DNA of 64,000 nucleotides from Eudorina sp. 2006-703-Eu-15. Taxonomy: Eukaryota > Chlorophyta > Chlorophyceae > Chlamydomonadales > Volvocaceae. How positions within the stretch are numbered: position 1 is the stretch's first letter; each line of letters begins with the position of its first letter. Shown here one piece after another: positions 33,012 through 43,490 of the stretch. The DNA is taken from the NCBI GenBank assembly GCA_003117195.1, contig BDSI01000005.1, positions 418,857-482,856 on the forward strand. Reading direction: 5' to 3'. Position numbers and translations under genes: made by a program. The notes beneath the pieces are model-generated. The model did no database searches and had not been told where the DNA came from. It saw only the letters and a program-made list of their open reading frames with translations.

Positions 33012-33432
33012 GATTGAGATACCATTGCAAGGATCTAACCAGAGGCAAGTGAAATGCGTCAAATATTAACAAGACACCTGATGCGAGTATGAAAACACAA
33101 TTGCTTCAACAAACCGAGAGCGTTCGTGATTCAAATTACGCATCAATGTAGTATCAATACATACAACAATAATTGTATTTTAATTGTGCGATGTCTGCTG
33201 TGAAATCGTGACTTTCAACCGAATGCCTTCGCTTTCAGTCGTCGTGGTGTACGACGCGCCCGTTTCCCGACTGCTGATTACCTCCTATGCACGCACAGTG
33301 AGATATTATTTTATATAGATGTGCTTGATGGCGTCATCCTTTATGTCGAAAAGTTAGTGCACGCAATCGACATTTTGTCGTTCCGGCAGTTCCGCTGCCA
33401 CCATTATAATCAACCAGCGCCGGTGATTAGCG
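33012..33432. promoter_or_regulatory. Divergent promoter region between FAD synthetase and Tim17-like genes
   Basis: These 421 bases separate the two proposed ATGs. The stretch is clearly AT-richer than its surroundings. It contains a TATA-like TTATTTTATATAG at about 33,307-33,319, some 115-125 bases before the Tim17-like ATG. No coding potential is visible. Function is inferred from gene orientation only. Confidence 0.45.
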
Positions 33433-36400
33433 ATGCCCAAATCACCTGAGATTGAGTTTGTTGATGATGGGGACAACACAGGCGCGATATCGGCCCTGCA
33501 GGTGGGGCTCCTTCGGGACAATTTCAGTCGACGGCCTGTAGACTGCACAGATGTTCGTGCGCCTCCTGGTTGGGGGCACACACGCCCATTGCGGAGCCTG
33601 CACAGCAGCTTCCTGCGTGACTTTGGATCAGTCCGGGGGGTGTTGACTTGGCCTCGAGAGCTGCCTTCGCCGGCAGCAAACAGTCTGATCCCGACAGACA
33701 GCCATTCTCATTTGGGTCAGGTTTCCATCTGCGTTAGGACGCCGCTGCAGCAGACTCGTGTCTCCTCGTCCAGACGTTCTAGGAGAATTTTGTCGTAGCT
33801 GCCGCGTACGGATGAGCGTTTGTGTGATATGGTGTGACCAAATGCCCCTGCAAGGATATGTTCTTCTCCAGCCTGTTCACGCATAATCTGTCTATTCGTT
33901 GACTTGCCTGACATTCTATGTCTCCAAGCCCATCACGATGCGCCTCCCACGAGCGCTTGAGGTGGTTGACCCTGAGTCGGGGTCGCAGCGCCGGATGGGC
34001 TGGCGCAACGGCGTTTTGGTTTCAGTGTGCGGCGAGGTCGCGGCACCGCCGCCCCGTCACGATTCCTCCCACACCTACACCTGAGCCGGCCTACACCTAA
34101 GCCGGCATCGATGTCTGCCTCACGACGCCAACTCCATCACACCAGCGTCGCCATCATGCCGGCTGCATCCTGGACGCATCAGCAGTCTGCCACTGCAGCT
34201 CGTGAACGACTGCATGGATAAGCACACGTTGCAGCGGACCACAGAAGAGATCACCGGTGCTAGTTTGTGGCGGCGGCGGCGGCAACCGACTGCCCCCTGC
34301 TGTCCCCCAGTTGAGCTGCGCTGTCTTCACTCTGTCTTGAGCTCCTCCTCCTCCTCCTCCTCCTATCGGAGAACTTTACAGTGAAAGTATTCCTCCTTCT
34401 CCTCCCTCCCTCCCTCCCTCCGTCCCTCCCTCCCTCCCTCCCTCCCTCCCTCCCTCCCTCCCTCCCTCCCTCCCTCCCTCCCTCCCCAATCCATATCCCT
34501 CTGGCAGGGCCCGAGCGCCGCCGCGTCCTCCTCCTCCGCCACCGCCGCCGCCGCCGCGTCCGCCGTGTCCGCCCAGCGGTCCGCGGCCCTGGCGGCCCAG
34601 CTGGGCATCACCGACCAGGAGCCCCCCTGGTGGTCGCAGCAGCTGTCCCGCGCCTCCAGCCTGATCTTCAACGGCGGCCTGGTGGCGCTCGTGCGGGCCT
34701 GGGTCAACCCGCCCGTCATGGAGGTGGGTCTGCGGTCAGGGGGAGCCTGGGGTACCTGGGGGGCGCGGGGGGGACCATGCACGGGTCGGATCTCGGATGG
34801 AGGGAAGGAGAGGCACGTGGGGGATCGATGGCGGAGGACCGGTGGCGTCAACCAGGAGAGGCGCACGGGGCGCAAGGGGGCTGTGAGTTGAGCTCTGCTC
34901 CTAGATGGTCCTGCTGTCGGGCAGGAGCCTGACGTTCGTATCGTTCACTCATATCGAGACATCGATCATTCATATCGTTCATTCAGATTTGTACATGGCA
35001 GCATGTTGCTGTGGACCCCACGTGTCATCGGTGGCAGCCGGAGCCGGAGCCGCGCAGTACGCTGCGTGCATGTCCAAACGCCTACATGTGCTCATGCTGG
35101 CGCCGCCAGCACGCACGATGACGCATTATATATTCGAGAATGTTCAGACGTGTGTTCATGTTGGCGCCAATACAACAATCAACATGGGTTGGGCCTGTTG
35201 GCGCTCTTCTCAGCTCCGGGCCCGCCCGTGCGTCGAACGCTCCGAAACCCCAAACCCCATCGTTCATTCATTCATTCAAAACCCCAACCCGGGGGCCCCC
35301 GCAGGTGCCCGCAGGCGAGGCCTTGCCCGACTGGTACACCCAGGAGTGGGTGGAGCGCACCCGCTGGCGCCGCATGGGCAACCAGGTGGCCCGCGACACG
35401 GCGGCGCTGGCGGGTGTCATGCTGCTGATGGACGGGGTCGAGGTACGGCGCATCAGGGGCACCACCACTGGGTCTGGTCGGTTCCTCCCTTTTTGTATCA
35501 ATTTAGCCCTTGACCCCACTCGGTCCGCGGCTCGGCGCATTGATGTACCGGTCGGGCCCAGCCGGCACCAGGTGGCGCATGCGGTACTCGGGCATAAGGC
35601 CCGCGGCGTAAGTGAGCGTGGAACCCACGAGCATAACCCGCGAGCCCCGGAGGACAGTACAGTGGATCCGGATCTTGGGCGACAGCCCGATGCCGCAGCA
35701 GCAGCAGCAAGAAAAAAATGAGGGCATTACAACGGGCATTACAACGAGTACCGAAGCCGTGAGGTCATATGACGCACCCTATCCCGCCTCTGCCCCTGCA
35801 ACGGCCGCCTTGTTCTCCGGGGCCAGAGCGGCATGCGCAGTGTGCGGGGCGGCAAGGAGGACCCCTGGAACCGGGTCATGGGCGGCGTGACGTCGGGTGG
35901 ACTGCTGGGCCTGCTGTGGTGAGCGACCGGGGTTGGCCGGGCAGCCCCTGGGGGCCAGCTGCAGCCAGCTACAGCCGGCTATTTTGGGCTTCTGTGGGCC
36001 TGAGAGGCGGCAACTCCCCCCAACCGGAATCGTCGCATGGTACAGAGGTACACGCAGGAGGGGGTTACAGGCCTGACGGGGCGGGCCACGAGAGGTAGAT
36101 GTGATAGGTAGATGTGATAGGACACGACTCGCGTGGCGCGTGTTCGGGAGCGGCGCGGGCGTCTTTGTGTCTGTGTGTGTGTGCACTGTGCAGAAGATGT
36201 AAAAGCGTAAAACCGCGGTAAAGTTACACGGGTTGCTGCGGGCGCTTCCGCGGACACGTCTCCGCTGTGTGACGAGTCGGGCCGCGGCGTGTAGAGGGTC
36301 GGGGGCCGCTCTCGTGTGTGCGCATGAAGGCTGCACCCCGGGGGCCTCCGGTACAGGTCCCGGCGCGGCGCGTCGGATCAGTGACGCGCGCCCGCGGAAA

Positions 36401-39400
36401 GCGACGCGTCCACCGTCTGCTACCCCGCCCGCCCGCCGCCCGCCACTGCAGGTACCCCGCCAACCCGCGCGGCCGCGGCTACATGACCGGCGCCGGCGCC
36501 TTCGTCGGCTACTTCTCCTACCTCGCTGACAAGGCGGTGGATGCCTCACTGCTGCAGACGCAGCAGCAGCTCGAGCACGGTGAGCGCTGAGTCCGGGGTC
36601 GGTGCCCGCAACCCGCGATTGGAGGACGGGACGCGACTGCAGGACGGGCGCGAGGCCGGGGCCGCAGCGGGGACAAGGGGGGGGCCTTCCCGGTGTGACC
36701 CATGGGGCAGCCAGTAGCAAGAGCGGGCCGGGTACGGGCACGGGACCGTGATGGACCTGGGTTCACGGGCTCCTTTCGGTGCCCCGTGGAGGGAAGGATG
36801 GGCACATCGGTGGAGCTACGCACCCGGCTGGTGGTCTGTGCGCCAATCCGCACACCCGCGGCACCTGGCCGGCTCCGTCCGTCTGTGTCAGCACCTCTCC
36901 GTGCACGAACTCACAGCCTCGCCCTACCCCAACCTCGCCCTACCACATCCTCGCCGTACCCCATCGTCGCCCTACCCCATCCTCGCCGTACCCCATCGTC
37001 GCCCTACCCCATCCTTGCCCTACCCCAACCTTGCCCTACCCCAACCTCGCCCTACCCCATCCTCGCCTTACCCCAACCTCGCCTTACCCCAACCTCGCCC
37101 TACCCCATCCTCGCCCTACCCCATTCCTCGCACTGCCTCATGTTCCCATCATCTCAGAGCTGCTTCAGAAGCCGTTGGACCAGGTGCGCACCGGCCTCAG
37201 CAGACCGTACCTGCAGTCGCTGCTGAGGGCCAAGCAGCGGCAGCTCAACGACGAGGCGCGGCGCGCGGTGGCGGAGATGGTGCAGGAGGAGCAGCGCAGC
37301 CTGGCGCGCCAGTCGGCGGCGACGACGACGGCGGCAGCATCCGCGTCGGCGGGCGCAGACGCGTCGTCGTACGGCAGTGGGCAATCCTTCACAGCCGACG
37401 TCACCCAAGGCAGCGCGGCGCCGGCGGGCGGGTCGCAGGTAGACGCCGCGTGTCGTGCTCCTGATTTTCCGAGGTTTGCGTTTGGTACTCTATCGGCTGA
37501 CTTCCGCTTTTGCTGTAACGAGCGGACGGCAAGATGCACCGCGAAATTTGGCAAAGGAGGCGGCCTGACGATGGACCATTTACACTGCAGACCGAAGAGA
37601 GAAAAAACGGGGGAGTGCAGCCTGGATGGCCGAATCCGCCCACCTCAGTGCTGGCCCATGCGGCGCGTCAGGCCAATCGCGTCGTCCACTGTCCGCCGGG
37701 TGTAGAGCGCCACCATTCCCGGCGACAGTCACCGTCCATGAGCCATGCGAAGCTCCGCCGGTACGCCGCAGTCGGCGGCAGCGCTATTGCCGCCGATGCG
37801 CATGGAGTGTGGCGTGATGTGCTTGCCGATGCCCGCTGCCTCGCACATCTCCGCCAGTCGTTTCCTGAAAGCGCCGTACGACATGCTCCAGACGGGTGTG
37901 CTCGTGGTACCGACGACACGTTGCAGCCGACCGCCTGCGGCGGTGTGCTGCACGGTGCGCAGGAGTGGCCCTACGTCCTCCTGCGGGTGTTGCGGCTCCC
38001 GGCGATAGCCACCCTCCTGCAGCAAGCGGCCGATCAGGCCGACGGGGCAGGCGGGGCCGTCCACACGCCCCACAACCAGCCAGGCGCCTTTCCAAAGCTG
38101 GTCGGTCTTCGACCTGGGAATGAACACCTCCAGGTGGGAATCAGTGATTACCAGCAGGTCGCGGTGCACGCAAACCTCTGCCAGCTCGTCGAAACGAAGA
38201 AAACCGAAGAACATTAGGGAGACTGCAGCGCACATCATGAGGTCGCGAAGGGGCGCTCCCGCCTTCGCGAAAACCTGCGCTAGCGTCCTCAGATCGTCGC
38301 TAGAGAGAGCGTCCCGCGCAATCGGCTGGGGGACCAGCATCTTAGCTGCCAATTTTCGGACGGTTTGGCAGCTGGGGTGCGACGTTGGCGAGTCAACCCC
38401 CGCGGCGCTGAAGTGGTGGTGGATTGCTGCGCTTGCCTGCCGCACCCGCCCCTCACCGACCCTGTCCGCGGAAGCCGTCTTGTAGACCGCGAAAAGGTAG
38501 AGCCCAACCACCGCCGCCGGGGTGTCGAATACTGTTCCTGGCAGCTGGCGGGCGCGCCACCATGCGACGAATGCGCGCCATTGCGGCGCATACAGGGCCG
38601 CTGATTTGGCGGCCAAGGTCCCGGCCGACTCCTTAGCGAACTGGTTGGCCAGGTCCCGCAGTTCTTTGTCGGCGGACTGGTGCAGAGGGCCCAGCAGCGC
38701 GGCTGCCTTCAGCTGCGCCTCTGTGGTTTTGGCGCGAAGGGGTCGGCAGGAACGAAGCGGCGGCGGGGTGACTCAGCGGCAAAGTCAACGAGGAGAGCCA
38801 TGACGAGCCAGTTCTTGGCGCCCTTCGGTAGCGTCCTCTCTCCGGGAACCAACACTTTGTCCGCCTGGCCCAACAGGCGAACATCGTGAACAAACGAGCG
38901 GAAAACGCGCCCGTCGGGAGTAAGGAAGGGCCACCAGTCCTTCGTCGGCCAGACCGGTGCGACAAGACAGAGCTTAGCTTTGCACGCCTGTGCGTGACGC
39001 AGAACCCTCAGAAGCAAGGCGAAAGGCGGGTTGGCCCAGCAGCTGCGCCCCCAGTGGAACCGGAAGGCGTCTACCCCCGCCGTGTCGGGCGTGAAGAACC
39101 GGGAGTAATATGTCGACAGGTGGTGGTTAGTTTCAGACGCGAACAGGTCGATGTCGAAGGGGCCCCAGCGGCGGCTGAGGTCCTTGAAGATAGCCGGCGC
39201 CACACTCCAGTCGTCCGGCTCGTATATCTTGGAGATGTAGTCGGCCAGCTGGTTCTGGTTACGAGGGCGCCACTCCGCGTCCAGCCTGACATCTCGCTCG
39301 ACACACCACCACAGCAGCTCATAGGCGACCTCGTAGCACGCATCCGCCTTGGCAGCACCCTTGTTTATGATGTTGGCGGAGTTCAAATTGTCGGTGATGA

Positions 39401-42400
39401 CCCGGACGGTGCGGCCGGCCAGGCCTGCCGGCTTGTTGAAGGACTTGAGCGCGTTGAGGACTGCACGCAGCTCCTGGGGGGTGGAGGCAAAAGCCCTCGT
39501 CCGCTCGTCCCATCCTCCACACGCCACCGCCAACTGGCCGTCGAGCACCGTCCATGCACCCCAGCCGCCCATCGACGCCGCCGAGCGGCCGGCGGCGTCA
39601 CAGTGGATGATGGAGTACACCTCGGTCGGCACCCAAAGCTTGCGCCGTCCGTTGAAGTGGTCAAAGTAGGTCTGCCAAAACTCCAGATCTGCGCGGGCCT
39701 CGGCTGTAAGCGAGAGATGGGAGCTCCAGGAGCGGCGTTCTTCAATTAGCTTGCCGAGGCCCCTGGTGCGCAAGCGCGCCCAAGGGCCAAAGGCCCAGCT
39801 CATGGCAAGGAGCTGGCCCTTAATCGACGCGAGAGCGCGAACCGGCACCCGGCGGGAGGCGAGGGTTCTGCTAATTGCGCCAAGCACACGATCGCGCTTG
39901 TCATCTGGCACGATGAAAACGCCTTCCTTGGTGTCGATGAGCATCCCGAGATAGCGAAAACACTGAGCAGGCCGCCCTAGCATGGATTTCTCCCGGTTCA
40001 CGACAAAACCGAGCTTCTCCAGCTGCGACAGCACAGCTGCGCGCCGCGTAACCAACCGGTCAAGGTCTTGGTCGGCGTGGAACTGGTCGTCGATGTAGCC
40101 GCTGCACCGCCAGCCCCGGCTGCGCCAACCGCGCATGACAGCACGCGTGAGCTTAGTGAAAGCCCAGCAGGCACTCGCGATCCCAAACGGAAGTTGGGTG
40201 AATACATAGAAACGGCCCCGCCAGCAGAAACCCAGATACTTCCAGAAGTCTGGGCGAATGTCCACGTGATGGTAGCCGCTTTTCAGGTCGATGGTGAAAA
40301 CGTAGTCGTTAGGTAGCAGGTATCCCGGAACAGCCTTCAAATCTTCATAGCGGAACTCGGGAACGTGCAGGTATTTGTTGACGGGCCTCCCATCGAAGAT
40401 GAGGCGCTTCTTCTTGCCGCCCTGCTGCTCAACAACGCCTAGCGGGCAGACTACATAAGGGGCGGATTTGACTTCCAAGACGGATTTGGAGGCCAACAGG
40501 TCCGCGATAGCCTGGTCAACGAATTCGGCGTGCTCGGCGGTTGACTCATGGTTCCTGCCGAAATAAGGTGGCGGCGGAACGCCGTCCTTCCAAGACAAAG
40601 GAAAGCCCTCGGTGACCCAGCTGAGCACCAAGGGGCAATCCACCCAGGCGTGCCACTCCTGGGCACACGAATTGAGCCGGCCCCTCATCGCCGGCTTCTC
40701 GGATTGCGATGGCTCAGGCTTACCGCCGTCGTACTCTCCCGGGTTGTCGAAAGGCGTGTCTTCTACCTCAGGAGACTTCGCACCTTCATCAGTCTGCGGA
40801 GGGGGCGCTGCCTCCTTGCGATGCCTGACGCGAGGCGCTTGCTCTGGCGCCCGCGCTGTCTGGGCCAGCAGGCCATCGCCCGACGCGACAGCACGACGCT
40901 TCGATGCCTTCTGCTCCTCGTCAGCTCCCTCGACCCGTCGCTGTCGAGCGAGGTCTTTGCCGAACTCCCTCTCCGCCCGCTCCGCATCCTTGCGCAGATC
41001 CTTGTTGTTGCTCGCTCCTTTGCCGAGGACGCCAAGTGCGCGCTTCAGCCAGCCCATGATCGGCAAAATTCCTTAGTTAGGCTGGCAAGAAGGAGGGGGG
41101 GCGACAGGCGAAAAAACCTGAAATCGCGGAAGATAGCGAGAGCGAGCGGCCACTACCGAACACACTCTGTTGACAAGCAAAAAACTGGCAGGAACGAAAC
41201 CTAATCGGGGGCCGAAAAAACCCGCGCGCGCCGCGCTGACTGAAAAAGGAAGACGGCGGCTGAGGAATGACAGCGGAAAGATGGGATATGAGGGCGAAGC
41301 GAAGCAGGCAGACGACCGGAGCAGCGAAATTGACAGGAGCAGGAGGTCCCCAAACGCGGGATAATTCACGCGTGCGAGCGTAAGTCACCACCGGTCTCTG
41401 CCTGCGACGGCGGTCGCGTCGCAAAGCGTTTTCAGGTGCAGCAACAACGTCTCCAGACTCCAGGGAACAGCAACTTCTTGACAGCCAACAGCGCTTGCGA
41501 GCGCTTAAGAAGGCAGGCGCTCGCGGGCGCCAGTGAGTGCCCGGGGCACGGTACCGTCGCACGCGGGCGACACAGCTGCCGTACGCGCACGGCCAGCTCC
41601 CAACGCGGCACCCGACCAGCGGTGATAGACAAAAGGCACGACAGGCAGGTCGAGACAACCACGGCGCCAGATCGCGGGGCCTTCCCATGGCAAGAGGCCA
41701 CAAACGAAGAACAACCAACTGGGCTTCCTAGATCAGCTCGCTTGCCAATCTCTCAACACTTAACGCCTGCGGCGTTCATCGTAACGCTCTCCGCCTCCAC
41801 GCTTGTAATCGTCACGGCGGTAGTCGCGCTCCCGCTTGCGGCCGCGCTCGCCGCCGCCGCGCTCGCCGCCGCGGCTGCCGCGGCTGCCGCGGCGATTGCC
41901 GCCGCGGCCGCCGCCTTCGGCTCGCACGGCCTCGTAGATCGCGTTGGCGGCCGTGGCGTTGTAAACCACGGTCTCGGGCTCGAGCAGGCAGTCCATTAGC
42001 CTGCTATTTACGTACTTGAGCATAGCGTTTAAACCACAGCCCGGGCGCGGCCCCAGGTTCTCCGCCGCCTCCAGGCAGATGTTTGCCATCGCCAGGGCGG
42101 TCTTCAAGTAGTGCGTGGCACGCCGGAAGTCTCCAGCGTCCATGGCGCGGAGGACGTTCTTAACCAGCAGCTTGATCGTCTTATACACCTGCTTATGACC
42201 CTCCAGCGAAGTGTTGGGGGTCATGCACACGGTCGAGCTCAGTACCGGATCGATTTCGCTGGAAGCGAGCCCGTCCTTGTCCTTGCCCTTGGACTTGTTC
42301 TTTTTCTCGTGCTCCACGATAATGCGACCAATCAACTGCTCCAACCGGCCTTGAAGGGCCACATCCTCCGAGTCGGAGACCTCGATGGCCTTATTATCTG

Positions 42401-43490
42401 CGGTCCCAGCGCGGCTCCGACTGCGCACGCTGACCTGCTGATCCTTCCTGGGATCCTTAGGCTTCTGTTGCTGCTGCTGCTGCTGCTGTTGCTGCTGCCT
42501 GGCCGGCGCCGGGCGCTGCGACCCGCCCGAACCGCTGCCCTCGGCGCGATCCTCGACATTAGGACCCTCACCTGAGGGCTTTTTCTCGACAGGCTTCTGC
42601 TTAGGAACGATAGGCCTCTTATACTTCCTGGACATTGTGAATGAAGATGAGAACTTGTAAGAAGGGAAATTGAATTTGAAGAAGATCTTCAAAGGTAAGG
42701 CTTGAAAGTGGTCACTCACAGCGATGTGAGTGCTCTCTACTGTGAAAGGCAGAATGCCTGAACCAGGAGAGAGTGCGAAACATATCGCTTCAGTCAGCCG
42801 TACTATGCCGTACCAAACCTTGCTCAGTTCCTACGATCACTACGTTCCTTCGGAACTAAGCTATTGGTAGTCCTGTTCTGGGGTTTCTGGTAGTCTTGTT
42901 CTGGGGTTCTGCGGGTCTTGGCGCCCGGGCTGCTCTGCATGGTTCGCCCAGCCGCTGCGAATGGACAGCTCACGGCTCTGTTTTGGGTCGGACATCAAAG
43001 CTGTGTGTAGCTGTGTGCTGCCACGGCCTCCTGCGCCTGTCTTCGGTTCCGTGAGTACGGTATCACCTTGCCCACCGTTCGTGCCGCGACAACCTGCAAC
43101 CAAGGAGAAACACATAGGGTCATCGATCCCCCATCAGCGGCCCGTCGTCGCCAGCGCTTTTCTTGCTTTGTCGTGCTGCTCCTGTGACCGTCAGAGACTT
43201 GGCAGCCCGAACGATTAAATGACTGCTTGAATATCATTGACTTGCTGACAAACTGTGTGTGTGTCGGCTTCTTTTTGCGTGGTCCGGTCCGGCACCCGGG
43301 CGCGGCGGGGCGTCGCGCCATCCGGCTCCAGGCATACGGAAGCGGCTTTGGCGCGGGTCCCGCAACCGGTCGCGGGAGCGGCAGCAGCGGCGGCGGGGTC
43401 GGCGGTACGACAAACGATCGCGGCGTGTTGGTTATCACGGAGGAGGACGACACGCCAGCGCCGGGGACCACCGCGGGGGACGACAGCTGA
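33433..43490 (+). CDS. Tim17/Tim22/Tim23 (PRAT) family membrane protein, 7 exons
   Basis: Exons are 33433-33501, 34508-34723, 35305-35442, 35827-35918, 36452-36579, 37158-37438 and 43332-43490; phases agree throughout (0,0,0,2,1,0) and give 360 residues ending in TGA. The family core spans exons 2-5: SSLIFNGGLVALVRAWV, ARDTAALAGVMLLMDGVE, then SVRGGKEDPWNRVMGGVTSG, then YMTGAGAFVGYFSYL. These are Gly-rich membrane helices with the R...KEDPWN loop typical of PRAT proteins, though the loop has one extra Gly relative to R-x3-D. The C-terminus is a soluble helix (DQVRTGLSRPYLQSLLRAK) plus a Gly-rich tail ending VITEEDDTPAP. PRAT proteins transport proteins or amino acids across mitochondrial or plastid membranes; which membrane is not shown. 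Exon 1 and the last exon are the least certain. The last intron contains an antisense retrotransposon. A TGTAA signal occurs at 44,212. Confidence 0.8.
34397..34486. repeat. (CCCT)n microsatellite
   Basis: About 22 CCCT/CCGT units end 22 bases before the acceptor of exon 34508-34723 and supply its pyrimidine tract. Confidence 0.95.
35002..35039 (+). repeat. Dispersed GC-palindrome repeat, copy 3
   Basis: ATGTTGCTGTGGACCCCACG followed by TGTCATCGGTGGCAGCC is a diverged copy. It shares the 3' extension CATCGGTGGCAGCC with the 46,261 copy. It lies in an intron of the Tim17-like gene. Confidence 0.7.
36918..37130. repeat. 16-bp minisatellite
   Basis: The unit CTCGCCCTACCCCATC (variants CAAC, CTTG, GTAC) repeats about 13 times in the intron 36580-37157 of the Tim17-like gene, ending just before its acceptor. 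Confidence 0.95.
37645..38772 (-). pseudogene. DIRS tyrosine recombinase, stop codon before catalytic tyrosine
   Basis: The frame is open from 38772 and overlaps the end of the RT ORF. It has no ATG before the domain starts, so it must be translated by frameshifting, reinitiation or a non-ATG start. The catalytic arginine sits in FFGFLRFDELAEV. The HxxR box is ITPHSMRIGG and the second His is in RMAHGR. A TGA at 37731-37729 follows at a place where the family usually has Trp. Beyond it the same frame stays open for 27 codons to a second TGA at 37645, including the LYTRR tyrosine (codon 37704-37702). The copy as read therefore lacks the nucleophile. A sequencing error is possible. Confidence 0.85.
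38709..41057 (-). CDS. DIRS retrotransposon reverse transcriptase / RNase H / methylase-like polyprotein, 782 aa
   Basis: Start at the ATG at 41057 (MGWLKRALGVLG). Residues ~1-120 are charged and low-complexity. RT spans ~190-380, with FTIDLKSGYHHVDI, QLPFGIASA and the catalytic YIDD box (YIDDQFHADQ) at ~321-324. RNase H spans ~485-612: acidic residues in HCDAAG, PQELRA, ITDN and LADY. A Dam-like domain follows (~632-765), with DIDLFASETNHHL and the NPPF motif. Cys/His fingers and protease are absent, as in DIRS elements. The frame is intact. The last 64 bases overlap the recombinase frame, which is in the -1 frame. Confidence 0.92.
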   Translation of the reverse strand: MGWLKRALGVLGKGASNNKDLRKDAERAEREFGKDLARQRRVEGADEEQKASKRRAVASGDGLLAQTARAPEQAPRVRHRKEAAPPPQTDEGAKSPEVEDTPFDNPGEYDGGKPEPSQSEKPAMRGRLNSCAQEWHAWVDCPLVLSWVTEGFPLSWKDGVPPPPYFGRNHESTAEHAEFVDQAIADLLASKSVLEVKSAPYVVCPLGVVEQQGGKKKRLIFDGRPVNKYLHVPEFRYEDLKAVPGYLLPNDYVFTIDLKSGYHHVDIRPDFWKYLGFCWRGRFYVFTQLPFGIASACWAFTKLTRAVMRGWRSRGWRCSGYIDDQFHADQDLDRLVTRRAAVLSQLEKLGFVVNREKSMLGRPAQCFRYLGMLIDTKEGVFIVPDDKRDRVLGAISRTLASRRVPVRALASIKGQLLAMSWAFGPWARLRTRGLGKLIEERRSWSSHLSLTAEARADLEFWQTYFDHFNGRRKLWVPTEVYSIIHCDAAGRSAASMGGWGAWTVLDGQLAVACGGWDERTRAFASTPQELRAVLNALKSFNKPAGLAGRTVRVITDNLNSANIINKGAAKADACYEVAYELLWWCVERDVRLDAEWRPRNQNQLADYISKIYEPDDWSVAPAIFKDLSRRWGPFDIDLFASETNHHLSTYYSRFFTPDTAGVDAFRFHWGRSCWANPPFALLLRVLRHAQACKAKLCLVAPVWPTKDWWPFLTPDGRVFRSFVHDVRLLGQADKVLVPGERTLPKGAKNWLVMALLVDFAAESPRRRFVPADPFAPKPQRRS
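41760..42635 (-). CDS. DIRS retrotransposon Gag-like protein, 291 aa
   Basis: The ATG at 42635 (MSRKYKRPIVPKQ) is the first in the frame; a longer frame upstream has no ATG. The N-terminal third is Lys/Gln/Pro-rich with a polyGln tract (42464-42498). The middle part is helical, with no zinc knuckle visible. The C-terminus is strongly basic and RGG-like (GGRGGNRRGSRGSRGG and RKRERDYRRDDYKRGGG), suitable for binding nucleic acid. The role as Gag is inferred from position before RT and composition; there is no sequence motif that proves it. Confidence 0.7.
   Translation of the reverse strand: MSRKYKRPIVPKQKPVEKKPSGEGPNVEDRAEGSGSGGSQRPAPARQQQQQQQQQQQKPKDPRKDQQVSVRSRSRAGTADNKAIEVSDSEDVALQGRLEQLIGRIIVEHEKKNKSKGKDKDGLASSEIDPVLSSTVCMTPNTSLEGHKQVYKTIKLLVKNVLRAMDAGDFRRATHYLKTALAMANICLEAAENLGPRPGCGLNAMLKYVNSRLMDCLLEPETVVYNATAANAIYEAVRAEGGGRGGNRRGSRGSRGGERGGGERGRKRERDYRRDDYKRGGGERYDERRRR

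Larger units (their letters stand above)
37645..42635 (-). mobile_element. DIRS-type tyrosine-recombinase retrotransposon, antisense in an intron
   Basis: Three ORFs in the order Gag-like (42635-41760), RT/RNase H/methylase-like (41057-38709) and tyrosine recombinase (38772-37729, interrupted) lie on one strand. A tyrosine recombinase instead of a DDE integrase, and a Dam-methylase-like domain after RNase H, are the marks of DIRS-type elements, known from volvocine algae among others. Given limits are the coding limits. The true ends lie within the intron 37439-43331; I could not find inverted or split direct terminal repeats by eye. A 23-bp tandem pair at 42866-42911 lies upstream of the Gag-like ORF. 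Gag and RT frames are intact, so insertion looks fairly recent. Confidence 0.88.

Noticed and set aside
34381..34932. Plus-strand ORF of 183 codons over the CCCT repeat
   Set aside because: It translates a microsatellite and then the wrong frame of the Tim17-like exon.
37729..38772. Phage-type integrase or recent bacterial transfer
   Set aside because: The recombinase belongs to the adjacent RT and Gag-like ORFs in the usual DIRS order, so it is part of a eukaryotic retrotransposon.
37439..43331. LTR retrotransposon (Gypsy or Copia)
   Set aside because: No DDE integrase, no aspartic protease and no LTRs seen; tyrosine recombinase and methylase-like domain point to DIRS.
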